From: CAAGNP01 sp964611185
GTDB taxonomy: Bacteria > Bacteroidota > Bacteroidia > Bacteroidales > UBA932
Direction: 5' to 3'
DNA length: 60,346 nucleotides
NCBI GenBank assembly: GCA_964611185.1
Contig: CAZSXE010000011.1
Coordinates: forward strand, 1 to 60,346
The translations under genes were made by a program, and so were the position numbers. Within the stretch, counting starts at the first letter, position 1; each line of letters starts with the position of its first letter. Shown here piece after piece: positions 33,907-42,485 of this stretch. Below the pieces are notes generated by a model. The model searched no databases. It worked only from the letters and a program-made list of their open reading frames with translations, and was not told the DNA's origin.

Positions 33907-34844
33907 TGCCTGCCGACAGATATAACTCTTTTGTAGGTTATTTTAAAAAAACTTATGGCTGCCGTCTCCAAAAAATAGTGATTGATGGGGGATTTACCTG
34001 CCCGAACAGAGACGGTTCTATCTCCCGGGGCGGGTGTACTTATTGCGATAATGCAGCATTTCACCCGGGATACAGTACAAGTGATAAAAGTATTGAAAAT
34101 CAGATAGATGAGGGGATAGAATTTCATCGTAAGCGTTACCGCAATGCTTCTCGTTTCCTTGCTTATTTTCAGCCGTATTCCAATACTTATGCCCCTCTTG
34201 AAAAGCTCCGCTCTTTATACGAGGAGGCTCTTCGTCACAAGGATGTTGCCGGAATTGTTATTGGCACACGCCCTGACTGTATCGATGAAGAGAAGCTCGA
34301 TTATCTTGCAGAACTTTCAAAGAACCACATAGTAATCATTGAATACGGGATAGAATCGTGCTATGATCGCACTCTGACAAGGATAAATCGTGGGCATACA
34401 TTTGCGCAGGCGCAATGGGCTGTTGAGGCTACATTTAAGCGAGGTATCCGCCAATGTGCACATTTTATCTTCGGCCTCCCCGGGGAGAGTGTGGAGGATA
34501 TGATGAAAACTGCCCCGTTGATTAATGAACTGCCTATTGATTCGGTTAAATTCCATCAATTGCAAATCGTCAAAGGGACAAAAATGGAGAGAGAATTTGT
34601 TGAAAAAAATGGAGATTTTGTGAAATTTTCTTTGGAAGAGTATATTGATTTTTTTGTCGATTATCTTGAATTGCTGAGGGGAGATCTTTATATCGAAAGA
34701 TTTGCAGGAGAGGTCCCTCCGAGGTTTGTAAATTCTACCCCTTGGGGGCTTGTAAGGAATGTAGAGCTGCTCAGAATGTTGTCGAAAAGGCTACAGGAGC
34801 GAGATACATTTCAAGGGGCCAAAATAAATATGGGACATTCTTAA
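33906..34844 (+). CDS. Radical SAM protein, YhcC type (TIGR01212)
   Basis: This 312-residue radical SAM protein has the family's cysteine cluster spread as FTCPNRDGS then GGCTYC (about residues 29-46), followed by a TIM-barrel body with YFQPYSNTYAP (about 79-89), IGTRPDC, IEYGIESCYD and HFIFGLPGE (about 187-195). These are hallmarks of the YhcC/TIGR01212 group, whose reaction is not firmly established. Coupled by TAATG to the DUF386 gene. It ends 35 bp before guaB, which has its own promoter. Confidence 0.9.
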   Translation: MPADRYNSFVGYFKKTYGCRLQKIVIDGGFTCPNRDGSISRGGCTYCDNAAFHPGYSTSDKSIENQIDEGIEFHRKRYRNASRFLAYFQPYSNTYAPLEKLRSLYEEALRHKDVAGIVIGTRPDCIDEEKLDYLAELSKNHIVIIEYGIESCYDRTLTRINRGHTFAQAQWAVEATFKRGIRQCAHFIFGLPGESVEDMMKTAPLINELPIDSVKFHQLQIVKGTKMEREFVEKNGDFVKFSLEEYIDFFVDYLELLRGDLYIERFAGEVPPRFVNSTPWGLVRNVELLRMLSKRLQERDTFQGAKINMGHS

Positions 34845-34853
34845 TTATTTTTT

Positions 34854-34861
34854 TAAATTTG
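34854..34861 (+). promoter_or_regulatory. guaB promoter -7 element
   Basis: TAAATTTG matches TAnnTTTG exactly, 17 bp upstream of the guaB ATG in the 34-bp gap after the radical SAM gene. The -33 region is not conserved. Confidence 0.5.
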
Positions 34862-34878
34862 CCTTTTAAAAAACAGAT

Positions 34879-36354
34879 ATGGATAATACTCTTATTAATA
34901 ATCTTATCATTCCGGAGGGATTGACTTTTGATGATGTCCTTCTTATTCCGGCGCGTAGCGAAGTTCAGCCACGAGAAGTGAATGTAGATACTTATTTCAC
35001 ACGAGAAATAAAGTTGCATACCCCCATAGTTTCTGCAGCGATGGATACGGTGACCGAGGCAGATTTGGCGATAGCCATTGCGCGAAGCGGGGGGATAGGT
35101 GTCATTCATAAAAATATGCCGATAGAGCAGCAGATGGAGCAGGTAAGGAAAGTTAAAAGAGCTGAGAACGGGATGATTTATGATCCTGTTACTATTTCCG
35201 ATACTGCAAATGTGGGTGATGCTCTCAGGCTGATGAAAGAGAATCACATAGGGGGAATTCCCGTAGTAAACAGTCATGGGCTGTTATGCGGAATCGTTAC
35301 TAACAGGGATCTCCGTTTTCAAGATAATATGAAAGTTCCCATCTCTGAGGTTATGACCAAGGATAACCTTATCACCACTACCAATGGCGAAGATAAGGCG
35401 GGGGCTACCGAGCTTTTGAAAAAATACAAAATTGAAAAGCTTCTTGTAGTGGATAAAAATGGAAAACTTGCCGGATTGATCACTTACAAGGATATTATGA
35501 AGGTGAAGGACAATCCTACTGCGAGCAAAGATTCGCGCGGGCGACTTTTGGTGGCAGCAGGTGTGGCTGTAAAGGCTAACACTCTGGAAAATGTCGAGAA
35601 GCTTATTTCGGTTGATACCGATGCCATAGTTATGGATACCGCACACGGACATTCGGTATATGTACTTGATACTGTCAAAAAAGTCCGCAAAGCATTCCCT
35701 CATGTCCAGATAGTAGCAGGTAATATAGCTACAGGTGAGGCTGCCAAAGCTCTTGCTGAGTGTGGAGTAGATGGGGTAAAAGTGGGTATAGGGCCAGGCT
35801 CTATATGTACGACGAGAGTGGTAGCCGGAGTGGGTGTGCCGCAGCTTTCTGCGATAATGACCGCCTCAGATGCACTGAAAGGAAGCGGTATTCCGGTAAT
35901 AGGAGACGGTGGTATCAGATATTCGGGAGATATTGTAAAAGCCTTGGCTGCAGGTGCAAGTACGATTATGGCAGGTTCTCTGTTCGCCGGGGTAGAAGAG
36001 TCACCGGGGGAGACTATTATCCTGAATGGAAGAAAATTCAAATCATACAGGGGGATGGGCTCGCTCGAAGCGATGCAGCAAGGTTCAAAAGATCGTTATT
36101 TCCAAGATATGGAAGACGATGTGAGGAAGCTCGTACCTGAGGGAATTGTCGCACAGGTTCCTTATAAAGGTACTTTGGCAGAGGTGGTATATCAGCTTGT
36201 AGGTGGATTGAAAGCCGGTATGGGTTATTGCGGGGCGCCAAATCTCGAATCGCTCAGAAAAGCAAAATTCGTCAGGGTTACATCAGCGGGTGTTGTCGAA
36301 AATCACCCTCACGATGTCACCATTACGAGGGAATCACCTAATTATAGCAGGTAA
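34879..36354 (+). CDS. guaB: Inosine-5'-monophosphate dehydrogenase
   Basis: IMPDH oxidises IMP to XMP with NAD+, the first committed step of guanine-nucleotide synthesis. The 491-residue protein has the TIM-barrel start (LTFDDVLLIPARSEV, about 15-29), a tandem CBS insert (about 95-205), the active-site loop GIGPGSICTTRVVAGVGVP with catalytic Cys310, and the flap region near 395-420 (YRGMGSLEAM). It looks complete. Its stop overlaps the ATG of the following SurA-like lipoprotein gene (TAATG), linking purine synthesis to an outer-membrane assembly cluster in one transcript. Confidence 0.97.
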   Translation: MDNTLINNLIIPEGLTFDDVLLIPARSEVQPREVNVDTYFTREIKLHTPIVSAAMDTVTEADLAIAIARSGGIGVIHKNMPIEQQMEQVRKVKRAENGMIYDPVTISDTANVGDALRLMKENHIGGIPVVNSHGLLCGIVTNRDLRFQDNMKVPISEVMTKDNLITTTNGEDKAGATELLKKYKIEKLLVVDKNGKLAGLITYKDIMKVKDNPTASKDSRGRLLVAAGVAVKANTLENVEKLISVDTDAIVMDTAHGHSVYVLDTVKKVRKAFPHVQIVAGNIATGEAAKALAECGVDGVKVGIGPGSICTTRVVAGVGVPQLSAIMTASDALKGSGIPVIGDGGIRYSGDIVKALAAGASTIMAGSLFAGVEESPGETIILNGRKFKSYRGMGSLEAMQQGSKDRYFQDMEDDVRKLVPEGIVAQVPYKGTLAEVVYQLVGGLKAGMGYCGAPNLESLRKAKFVRVTSAGVVENHPHDVTITRESPNYSR

Positions 36355-37217
36355 TGAAAAAATGGCCGGTACTCTTTCTTATTGTATTTTCCTTATCTTC
36401 ATGTCAGCTTATAGACAGAATATTTAAGGGAGATATAGTGGCGAGAGTAGGTAAGAGCGTATTATACAAAAGCGATATTAACACTCTGATTCCCTCTAAT
36501 ATATCTCCGGAAGACAGTGCAAATATCATAAATCGTTATATTAATTCGTGGGCAACTAAAGCCCTCCTTCTTGATATGGCTGAAAATCAGCTTTCAAAAG
36601 AGGATAAAAATGTTCAAAAGGAGCTTGACGATTTCAGAACATCGATGCTTGTTTACAGGTATGAAAAATTGTTCGTAGAACAGCGTCTTGATACCCTTAT
36701 TACAGAAGAGGAGTGTATTCAGTATTACAACGAAAACAAGCAGAGTTTTGTTTCACCTGTTTCGGTCATCAAATGCAGATATATTAAAATAAGTCTAAAT
36801 TCTCCTAACCATCAGATTATTAAATCATTATATAGGACTCTCGATCCGCAGCAAATTGCCAAACTCGATGATTTGTGTCTGAGTTCTGCCGATATTTATA
36901 CCGATTTTTCCGAAGGATGGATTCCGCTTACTACCATTTCGAAAGAGCTTGATATGGATATTTCATTGTGTGAAAATGAATTGACAAGGGAAAATTACAT
37001 CGAAAAAAATAATTTGAATTATTCATTTCTTGTCAGAGTATATGAAAAAGTGGCACCTGGAGCTACTACACCCTTTAATTATAATTTAGAAACCATTAAA
37101 GAATCTATTTTAAGTAAGAGAAAGCAGGAGCTGATTTCAAATTTGGAACGAAATCTGCTTGAAGATGCTTTAAATAATAACAAACTAATAATTTATTCCG
37201 AATATAATGATGATTAA
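36354..37217 (+). CDS. SurA-N-like periplasmic lipoprotein without PPIase domain
   Basis: This 287-residue protein has a lipoprotein signal (LSSC, Cys about 17) followed by DIVARVGKSVLYKSDINTLI and a helical region up to about residue 130 that resembles the N-terminal chaperone domain of SurA/PrsA-type foldases. ECIQYYNENKQSF is typical of the junction to a parvulin domain, but the rest (about 130-287) shows no clear parvulin motif. It overlaps the next gene, a true SurA-like protein, by 11 bp. A chaperone role in outer-membrane protein folding is likely but inferred. Confidence 0.75.
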   Translation: MKKWPVLFLIVFSLSSCQLIDRIFKGDIVARVGKSVLYKSDINTLIPSNISPEDSANIINRYINSWATKALLLDMAENQLSKEDKNVQKELDDFRTSMLVYRYEKLFVEQRLDTLITEEECIQYYNENKQSFVSPVSVIKCRYIKISLNSPNHQIIKSLYRTLDPQQIAKLDDLCLSSADIYTDFSEGWIPLTTISKELDMDISLCENELTRENYIEKNNLNYSFLVRVYEKVAPGATTPFNYNLETIKESILSKRKQELISNLERNLLEDALNNNKLIIYSEYNDD

Positions 37218-38580
37218 GTCTGTTTTACGATACTCGTTTATCCTTATTCTTTCTTTCTGTTTTTCATTGGCTTCAAATGCCCAGAAATATGAAAATGGGC
37301 TGATTGATAAGACCATAGCCATTGTTGGAAATGAAATGATAATGCTTTCTCAGCTTGAGTCAGAGGTGCAGATGATGCAGATTCAGGGATACTCTTCCGA
37401 TAGAAATCTCCGGTGTGAGATTCTTGAAAATATGATGGTTTCCAAGATTTTTCTTACTCAGGCGAGACTTGACAGTCTTAATGTTAATCATGATATGGTG
37501 GAATCGAGCCTGAATGATAGGATGAATAATGTAGTGACACAGCTTGGAGGAGAGAAAGCAGCTGAAGATTATTTTGGGAAGAGTCTTTATAAGCTTCGTC
37601 AGGAGTGGAGAGAGATTTTTACGGAACAGTCTCTCACTCAGGAGATGCAGCGAAAAGTTTCCTCTTCATCAGAGGAGCTTACTCCCAAGCAAGTAGAGCA
37701 TTTTTATAATAAGACATCTAAGGAGGATCTCCCTGTTATTTCGACTCAGTATCAGCTAAGTCAGATCGTACTGTATCCGGATCAGGAAAAAGCTAAAATT
37801 GCTGTGAAAGAAAGACTTCTTGAATTTAGGGAGAGAATTTTAAATGGTGAGAAATTCAGTATGCTCGCTTCTTTCTATTCTGAAGATCCCGGAAGTGCTG
37901 TAAAGGGGGGTGAGATGGGGATGGCCTCTAAGAGCCTGTTTGTCCCCGCGTTTTCAGATGCTGCCATGTCTTTGAAAGTAGGACAGGTTTCGCCTATTGT
38001 GGAGACTGAATACGGGTTTCATATCATTCAACTGATTGAAAGAGAGGGAGATATGTTTAATGCAAGGCATATTCTTCTCAAACCTAAATATACTGAACAA
38101 GATAAGCAAAAAGCTTTTAAAACTCTCGACAGTCTGAAATCGGCCATAAGTTCTGACAGCATCAGTTTCTTTTTGGCTGCAAGATTTTTCTCTCAAGACC
38201 CATTTACGAGAACCAATGGTGGGCTGATGTCAGATGAGAATACAGGGTCTTCTTTTTTTGAAAAAGATCAGCTCAAACCCTCTGATTATGCTGCTATCAA
38301 GGATTTAAAAGTGGGCGAAATATCTGCCCCTTTTGAGTCTGTAAATAATGAGGGGAGGGGGGGAAATACTATTTATAAAATTATTAAAATAGAAAAAATA
38401 TTACCATCTCATGTCGCCACTTTTAAAGATGATTTTAATGTGCTTCAGAATGTTGCTAATGAGAAACAATCTATTGATGCCATAAACAAATTTGTATCTG
38501 AGAAGCAAAAAACCACATATATCGTCATAGATCCTCTTTTTCATGGATGTGATTTTGAAAGGGAGGGGTGGATTAAATAA
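37207..38580 (+). CDS. SurA-like periplasmic peptidyl-prolyl isomerase
   Basis: This 457-residue protein has a signal peptide (about 1-25, ending SNAQK), a SurA-type N-terminal chaperone domain (about 30-165, IVGNEMIMLSQLESEV), and two parvulin regions. The first (about 178-282) carries the full pattern YQLSQIVLYP, GSAVKGGEMGM and VETEYGFHIIQL; the second (about 285-390, FNARHILLKP, RTNGGLM) is more degenerate. SurA escorts unfolded barrel proteins to the BAM machinery. It lies between the SurA-N-like lipoprotein and the OstA-like gene. An ATG one codon later (37210) is equally possible. Confidence 0.88.
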   Translation: MMIKSVLRYSFILILSFCFSLASNAQKYENGLIDKTIAIVGNEMIMLSQLESEVQMMQIQGYSSDRNLRCEILENMMVSKIFLTQARLDSLNVNHDMVESSLNDRMNNVVTQLGGEKAAEDYFGKSLYKLRQEWREIFTEQSLTQEMQRKVSSSSEELTPKQVEHFYNKTSKEDLPVISTQYQLSQIVLYPDQEKAKIAVKERLLEFRERILNGEKFSMLASFYSEDPGSAVKGGEMGMASKSLFVPAFSDAAMSLKVGQVSPIVETEYGFHIIQLIEREGDMFNARHILLKPKYTEQDKQKAFKTLDSLKSAISSDSISFFLAARFFSQDPFTRTNGGLMSDENTGSSFFEKDQLKPSDYAAIKDLKVGEISAPFESVNNEGRGGNTIYKIIKIEKILPSHVATFKDDFNVLQNVANEKQSIDAINKFVSEKQKTTYIVIDPLFHGCDFEREGWIK

Positions 38581-38585
38581 ATGTA

Positions 38586-40924
38586 ATGAAACGAGTTCTT
38601 CTCTCTTTTCTATTTATGGCTTTATGCGTTGCGCCTCTCTTTTCTCAAAAAAAAGAGGAAACGGATAGCCTTATTCGCCTTTTGAATGCCCAAAAAGCGA
38701 AGCTGATAGATATTGATGGAAAGCCTTTTAGAAAAATAGAGGGACCGGCCAAGTTTTTTCATAACAATACGCAGCTTCTTTGTGACACGGCACTGTGGAA
38801 TGTGGATGAGGGGTACATAGATGCTATCGGAAATATAAAAATCATTCAGGATAACACTACTCTGACCGGCGACAGAATCCATTATATCATAGAAGAGGAT
38901 TTGGCTCAGTTCAGAGGTTCGATGGTGGAGCTCGTGGATAAGGAGAACAATACTCTCAGGACAAAACATCTTGATTATAATACTAAGGACAGCATAGCCA
39001 TTTTCTCTGATGGAGCGAGCATGAAGGATAAAGATGGTAATATTATTGAGAGTATTTTCGGAAAATACGAATCCAAGCTATCTCTTTTTACTTTTATCGG
39101 TAAAGTGCAGATGTTCTCGGATTCTCTTTTCTTTGTTTCCGATACTATAAAATATCGCTCTGATCTTGAAACTGCTTTTTTTGCCCGAAATACTCGCGGA
39201 TGGAAAGATGAAAATTACCTCTCTTCAGACGGAGGATGGTACAACAGAGGCAAAGAAACACTTTTTTTCAATAAGCGGGTATATGCACAGACTCACGATT
39301 ACGAAGTGTGGTGTGATGATGTCTATTATGAAAGAAATACAGAATATGCTCTGCTTAAAAAGGATATTCAGCTGCTTGACACCCTCAATGGGGCTATAAT
39401 AATGGGAGATAGACTGATCTATCACAATAACCCTCGCTCCGCCCTTGTTCTTGATAGTCCGGTTTTTGCCGCCATAGTAGATGACAATGGGGAAAAAGAC
39501 ACGGTTTTTATTGCGGGCGATACTTTAAAATATTATGATTTGAGAAGGTGCGATATTGACAGCGCCACTATTGCAGCTGCAAAAGAGAGAATCTCTCTTT
39601 CGGAGGTAGATGCGATTAAAAACATAAAGGACAATATGAGAATTGCTGCGGAGCAGGCTGCGAAAAGTAATCAGGGTGGAGCATCAAAACCCAAATTCGG
39701 AAAGGTGCCCAAAGATGGTGGAGAGGGGGGGCGTTCATCAGCCGCAGAGGGCCTGAACTCTTCAAAAAGCGAATCCATGAATCAGGGAGATAAATCCATC
39801 CTTTCTAAAAAAGGCTCCGCTCCACCTGTTCAAGTCGATATTCCCACCCCCGGAGATACATTATCCTCCGGCAATGATGTGGCCCATACCCCCGAAGATA
39901 CATTATCCTCCGGCAATGACTCGATCCCTGCACTCCGCGATACTATTCCTAAGATGGACACTATACCATCGGTGATGGACACTACCCACATCTCTTTTTT
40001 GGAGGCTTATCACAATGTGAAAATATATAAAAGCGATATGCAGGGTTTGTGTGATTCGCTCCTTTATTCCGATTTGGATTCGATGGCGANNNNNNNNNNN
40101 NNNNNNNNNNNNNNNNNNNNNNNNNNNNNNNNNNNNNNNNNNNNNNNNNNNNNNNNNNNNNNNNNNNNNNNNNNNNNNNNNNNNNNNNNGATATGCAGGG
40201 TTTGTGTGATTCGCTCCTTTATTCCGATTTGGATTCGATGGCGAGACTCTTCATACATCCCGTTTTGTGGAACGAAGTGAAGAATCAGCTCGCTTCAGAT
40301 AGTATGCAGGTGGTAGTTAAAGATGGTCAGATGAAGAAAGGACTTCTTCTTTCTGAGGCATTTCTAATTACAAACGAGGGCAATGATTATTATAATCAGG
40401 TGAAATCGCCGGAAATGGTGGGTTACTTCGAGGAGGGAGAACTCGTCAGATTTGATGCTCTCGGAGGTGCTTCGATGATTTTTTATTTGCAAGAAGATAC
40501 CGTAATAACGACAATGAATCAGAAGGAGTGTAAGATAATATCTTCAATCCTCAAAAACGGAGAATTGAAAAAGAATTACTATTATGAAGGGATTAAGAGC
40601 AATGCATATCCTATCTATGACCTTTCGGAAGATTTGAAAAAGTTGAAGGGATTTAACTGGAGAGGAGATGAAAGGCCTGAAAGTAGATTTGATCTCACAT
40701 CGAGGAAGATAAACAATTCGATGAGATATGAGACGATAGAAACTCCGTTTTTCCCTCAATTCAAATTCACTTCTACTTTTTTTCCTGATTATATGGAAGG
40801 AGTTATGAATGAAATTAATATTCGTAAACCCCTGAAGTGGAAGTATATAGAAGTATCGGAGAAGGATAAAAAAGAAGTTTACATAAAAAAGGGGAAACGG
40901 CCATTTAAAATTATATCTGAATAG
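38586..40924 (+). CDS. OstA/LptA-like envelope protein, interrupted by an assembly gap
   Basis: This gene has a signal peptide (about 1-20) then repeated beta-jellyroll segments characteristic of OstA/LptA proteins that carry lipopolysaccharide across the periplasm: FHNNTQLLCDTALWN, GNIKIIQDNTTLTGDRIHY and others up to about residue 330. A Ser/Pro/Gly-rich linker with a 14-residue repeat follows (about 375-465), then a second OstA-like region. A run of 100 N at 40090-40189 splits it, and the same 55 bp stand on both sides in the same frame. Removing one copy plus the N run (155 bp) gives one uninterrupted frame of 728 codons (727 residues plus stop). The break is therefore most likely an assembly artefact and the gene intact. 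Last gene of the guaB-SurA cluster. Confidence 0.85.
39849..39919 (+). repeat. 42-bp tandem repeat in the OstA-like linker
   Basis: A 23-bp identical core starting GATACATTATCC occurs at 39855-39877 and 39897-39919, period 42 bp, with further similarity just upstream. It encodes two 14-residue units, TPGDTLSSGNDVAH and TPEDTLSSGNDSIP, in a flexible linker. Confidence 0.85.
40035..40089 (+). repeat. 55-bp exact duplicate, left copy at gap edge
   Basis: These 55 bp are identical to 40190-40244 across the N run. Exact match ending at the gap edge is the pattern left when two contigs that overlap by one assembly word are scaffolded but not merged. Confidence 0.9.
40090..40189. other. Assembly gap of 100 N
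   Basis: Exactly 100 unknown bases, a conventional placeholder for a gap of unknown size. Reading frame continuity across the flanking duplicate suggests the true missing length is zero. Confidence 0.97.
40190..40244 (+). repeat. 55-bp exact duplicate, right copy at gap edge
   Basis: Identical to 40035-40089 and in the same reading frame relative to the OstA-like gene; most likely the same genomic bases sequenced once and reported twice. Confidence 0.9.
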
Positions 40925-40932
40925 TGAGTTCA

Positions 40933-40954
40933 TATTTGGCTTATCTGCCAAATA
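40933..40954. promoter_or_regulatory. Palindrome in the hut promoter (candidate operator)
   Basis: TATTTGGC (40933-40940) and GCCAAATA (40947-40954) form a perfect 8-bp inverted repeat with a 6-bp centre. It covers the -33 TTTG and most of the promoter spacer, where a bound repressor would block polymerase. It could instead act as a weak hairpin terminator for the OstA-like gene. Confidence 0.6.
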
Positions 40955-40967
40955 ATTTATATTTTTG
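40935..40967 (+). promoter_or_regulatory. hutH-hutI-ftcD promoter
   Basis: TTTG at 40935-40938, 21-bp spacer, TATTTTTG at 40960-40967: both elements fit the Bacteroidota consensus exactly. The leader to the hutH ATG at 41006 is about 32 nt. Confidence 0.75.
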
Positions 40968-41005
40968 CTGTTTATTTGTTGAATTAATTACAAAAATTAA
41001 GCGAT

Positions 41006-42484
41006 ATGGTTATTTTCGATATAGATATTAAGGAACACTCCTTAAATGATTTAAAAATCTTATTTAATCCCGATTCCCGTCTCAATTTGGGAAAAGAGGC
41101 AGTCGGAAGAATTCAAAAATGCAGAGATTATCTTGATAATAGGATGAAATCACAGGTGGAGCCCATTTATGGGGTTACTACCGGCTTCGGTTCTCTGTGC
41201 AATGTTATAGTGGATAAGGAAAATTTATCGCAGCTTCAGAAAAATCTTGTGATGTCGCACGCTTGCGGAGTGGGTGAGGAGGTTTCGCAGGAGATTGTAA
41301 GGCTGATGATTGCCCTTAAGGTAAAATCTCTTTCTTACGGTTTCTCGGGTGCGAGAGTTCAGACGGTTCAGAGACTTGTGGATTTCTATAACAACGGAGT
41401 TTATCCAGTGGTATATCAGCAAGGTTCCCTCGGTGCATCGGGAGATCTTGCCCCCCTGGCCAATATGTGCCTTCCTCTTTTAGGTCTTGGAGAGGTAAAT
41501 TATAAAGGTAAAAAGTACCCTGCACGGGAGATTAACGAAAAATTCGGTTGGGAACCTTTGACTCTTGCCTCTAAAGAGGGACTTGCCCTTTTGAACGGTA
41601 CTCAATTTATGCTCGCTCATTCTATATGGTCGCTATATAATGCCAAGAGACTCTCTTCTCTTGCCGATAAGATAGGGGCACTTTCTCTTGATGCTTACGA
41701 TGGCAGGATAGAGCCTTTCACAGCGGGTGTCCACAAAGTTCGTCCCCATGAAGGACAGATGGCTACTGCTGCTAATATGCGTGAGTTGCTCAAGGGGAGT
41801 GAGTTGATTTCAAGACATAAGGAGCATGTTCAGGATCCATACTCTTTCCGCTGTATTCCTCAGGTCCACGGAGCTTCAAAGGATGCTATAAACTACGTGG
41901 AAAAAGTATTTATTACCGAGTTAAACAGTGCTACCGATAATCCCACTATTCTTCCCGATGAGGATTTAATAGTTTCGGCAGGAAACTTCCATGGGCAGCC
42001 TCTTGCCCTTGCCCTCGATTTTCTCTCCATTGCTTTAGCGGAACTCGGTTCAATTTCAGAAAGGAGAACTTATCAGCTAATATCAGGAAAGAGGGGGCTT
42101 CCATCTTTCCTTGTAGCTCATTCCGGGCTAAACTCAGGATTTATGATTCCTCAATATGCTCAGGCTTCAGTCGTGAGTCAGAACAAGCAGCTTTGTACCC
42201 CTTGTTCGGTGGATACGATTGATTCTTCTCAGGGGCAGGAAGATCATGTGAGTATGGGGGCAAATGCCGCTACTAAATGTGTAAGGGTTGTGGAAAATCT
42301 GGAGAAAATTCTTTCCATTGAGATGATGAATGCCGCTCAGGCACTTGAGTTTCGTCGTCCTTGTAAATCCTCCCCTGTTCTGGAGCAGTTTGTCGCCGAT
42401 TATCGTAAAATAGTTCCTTTCATTGAGGAAGATCAAGTAATGTTTACACATATTGCCAATACTATTGAATTTTTAAGAAAATAG
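41006..42484 (+). CDS. hutH: Histidine ammonia-lyase
   Basis: HutH removes ammonia from L-histidine to give urocanate, the first step of histidine breakdown. The 492-residue protein contains GSLGASGDLAPLA, whose Ala144-Ser145-Gly146 cyclises to the MIO cofactor, plus YGVTTGFGSLCN (about 54-65), NSATDNPTI (about 309-317) and the Gln/Glu-rich C-terminal SQGQEDHVSMG (about 411-421). The GSLGASGD context and the downstream hutI and ftcD genes favour histidine over phenylalanine or tyrosine as substrate. It heads the operon behind the palindrome-containing promoter. Confidence 0.95.
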   Translation: MVIFDIDIKEHSLNDLKILFNPDSRLNLGKEAVGRIQKCRDYLDNRMKSQVEPIYGVTTGFGSLCNVIVDKENLSQLQKNLVMSHACGVGEEVSQEIVRLMIALKVKSLSYGFSGARVQTVQRLVDFYNNGVYPVVYQQGSLGASGDLAPLANMCLPLLGLGEVNYKGKKYPAREINEKFGWEPLTLASKEGLALLNGTQFMLAHSIWSLYNAKRLSSLADKIGALSLDAYDGRIEPFTAGVHKVRPHEGQMATAANMRELLKGSELISRHKEHVQDPYSFRCIPQVHGASKDAINYVEKVFITELNSATDNPTILPDEDLIVSAGNFHGQPLALALDFLSIALAELGSISERRTYQLISGKRGLPSFLVAHSGLNSGFMIPQYAQASVVSQNKQLCTPCSVDTIDSSQGQEDHVSMGANAATKCVRVVENLEKILSIEMMNAAQALEFRRPCKSSPVLEQFVADYRKIVPFIEEDQVMFTHIANTIEFLRK

Positions 42485-42485
42485 T

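Noticed and set aside
39849..40244. CRISPR array or true tandem duplication near the N run
   Set aside because: The repeats are two coding units with a 42-bp period and one gap-edge duplicate; there are no regularly spaced palindromic repeats or spacers.
40090..40280. Alternative C-terminus of the OstA-like protein running through the N run
   Set aside because: The frame after the gap is shifted because 100 is not a multiple of three; the residues after the N run are an out-of-frame reading of the duplicated 55 bp.
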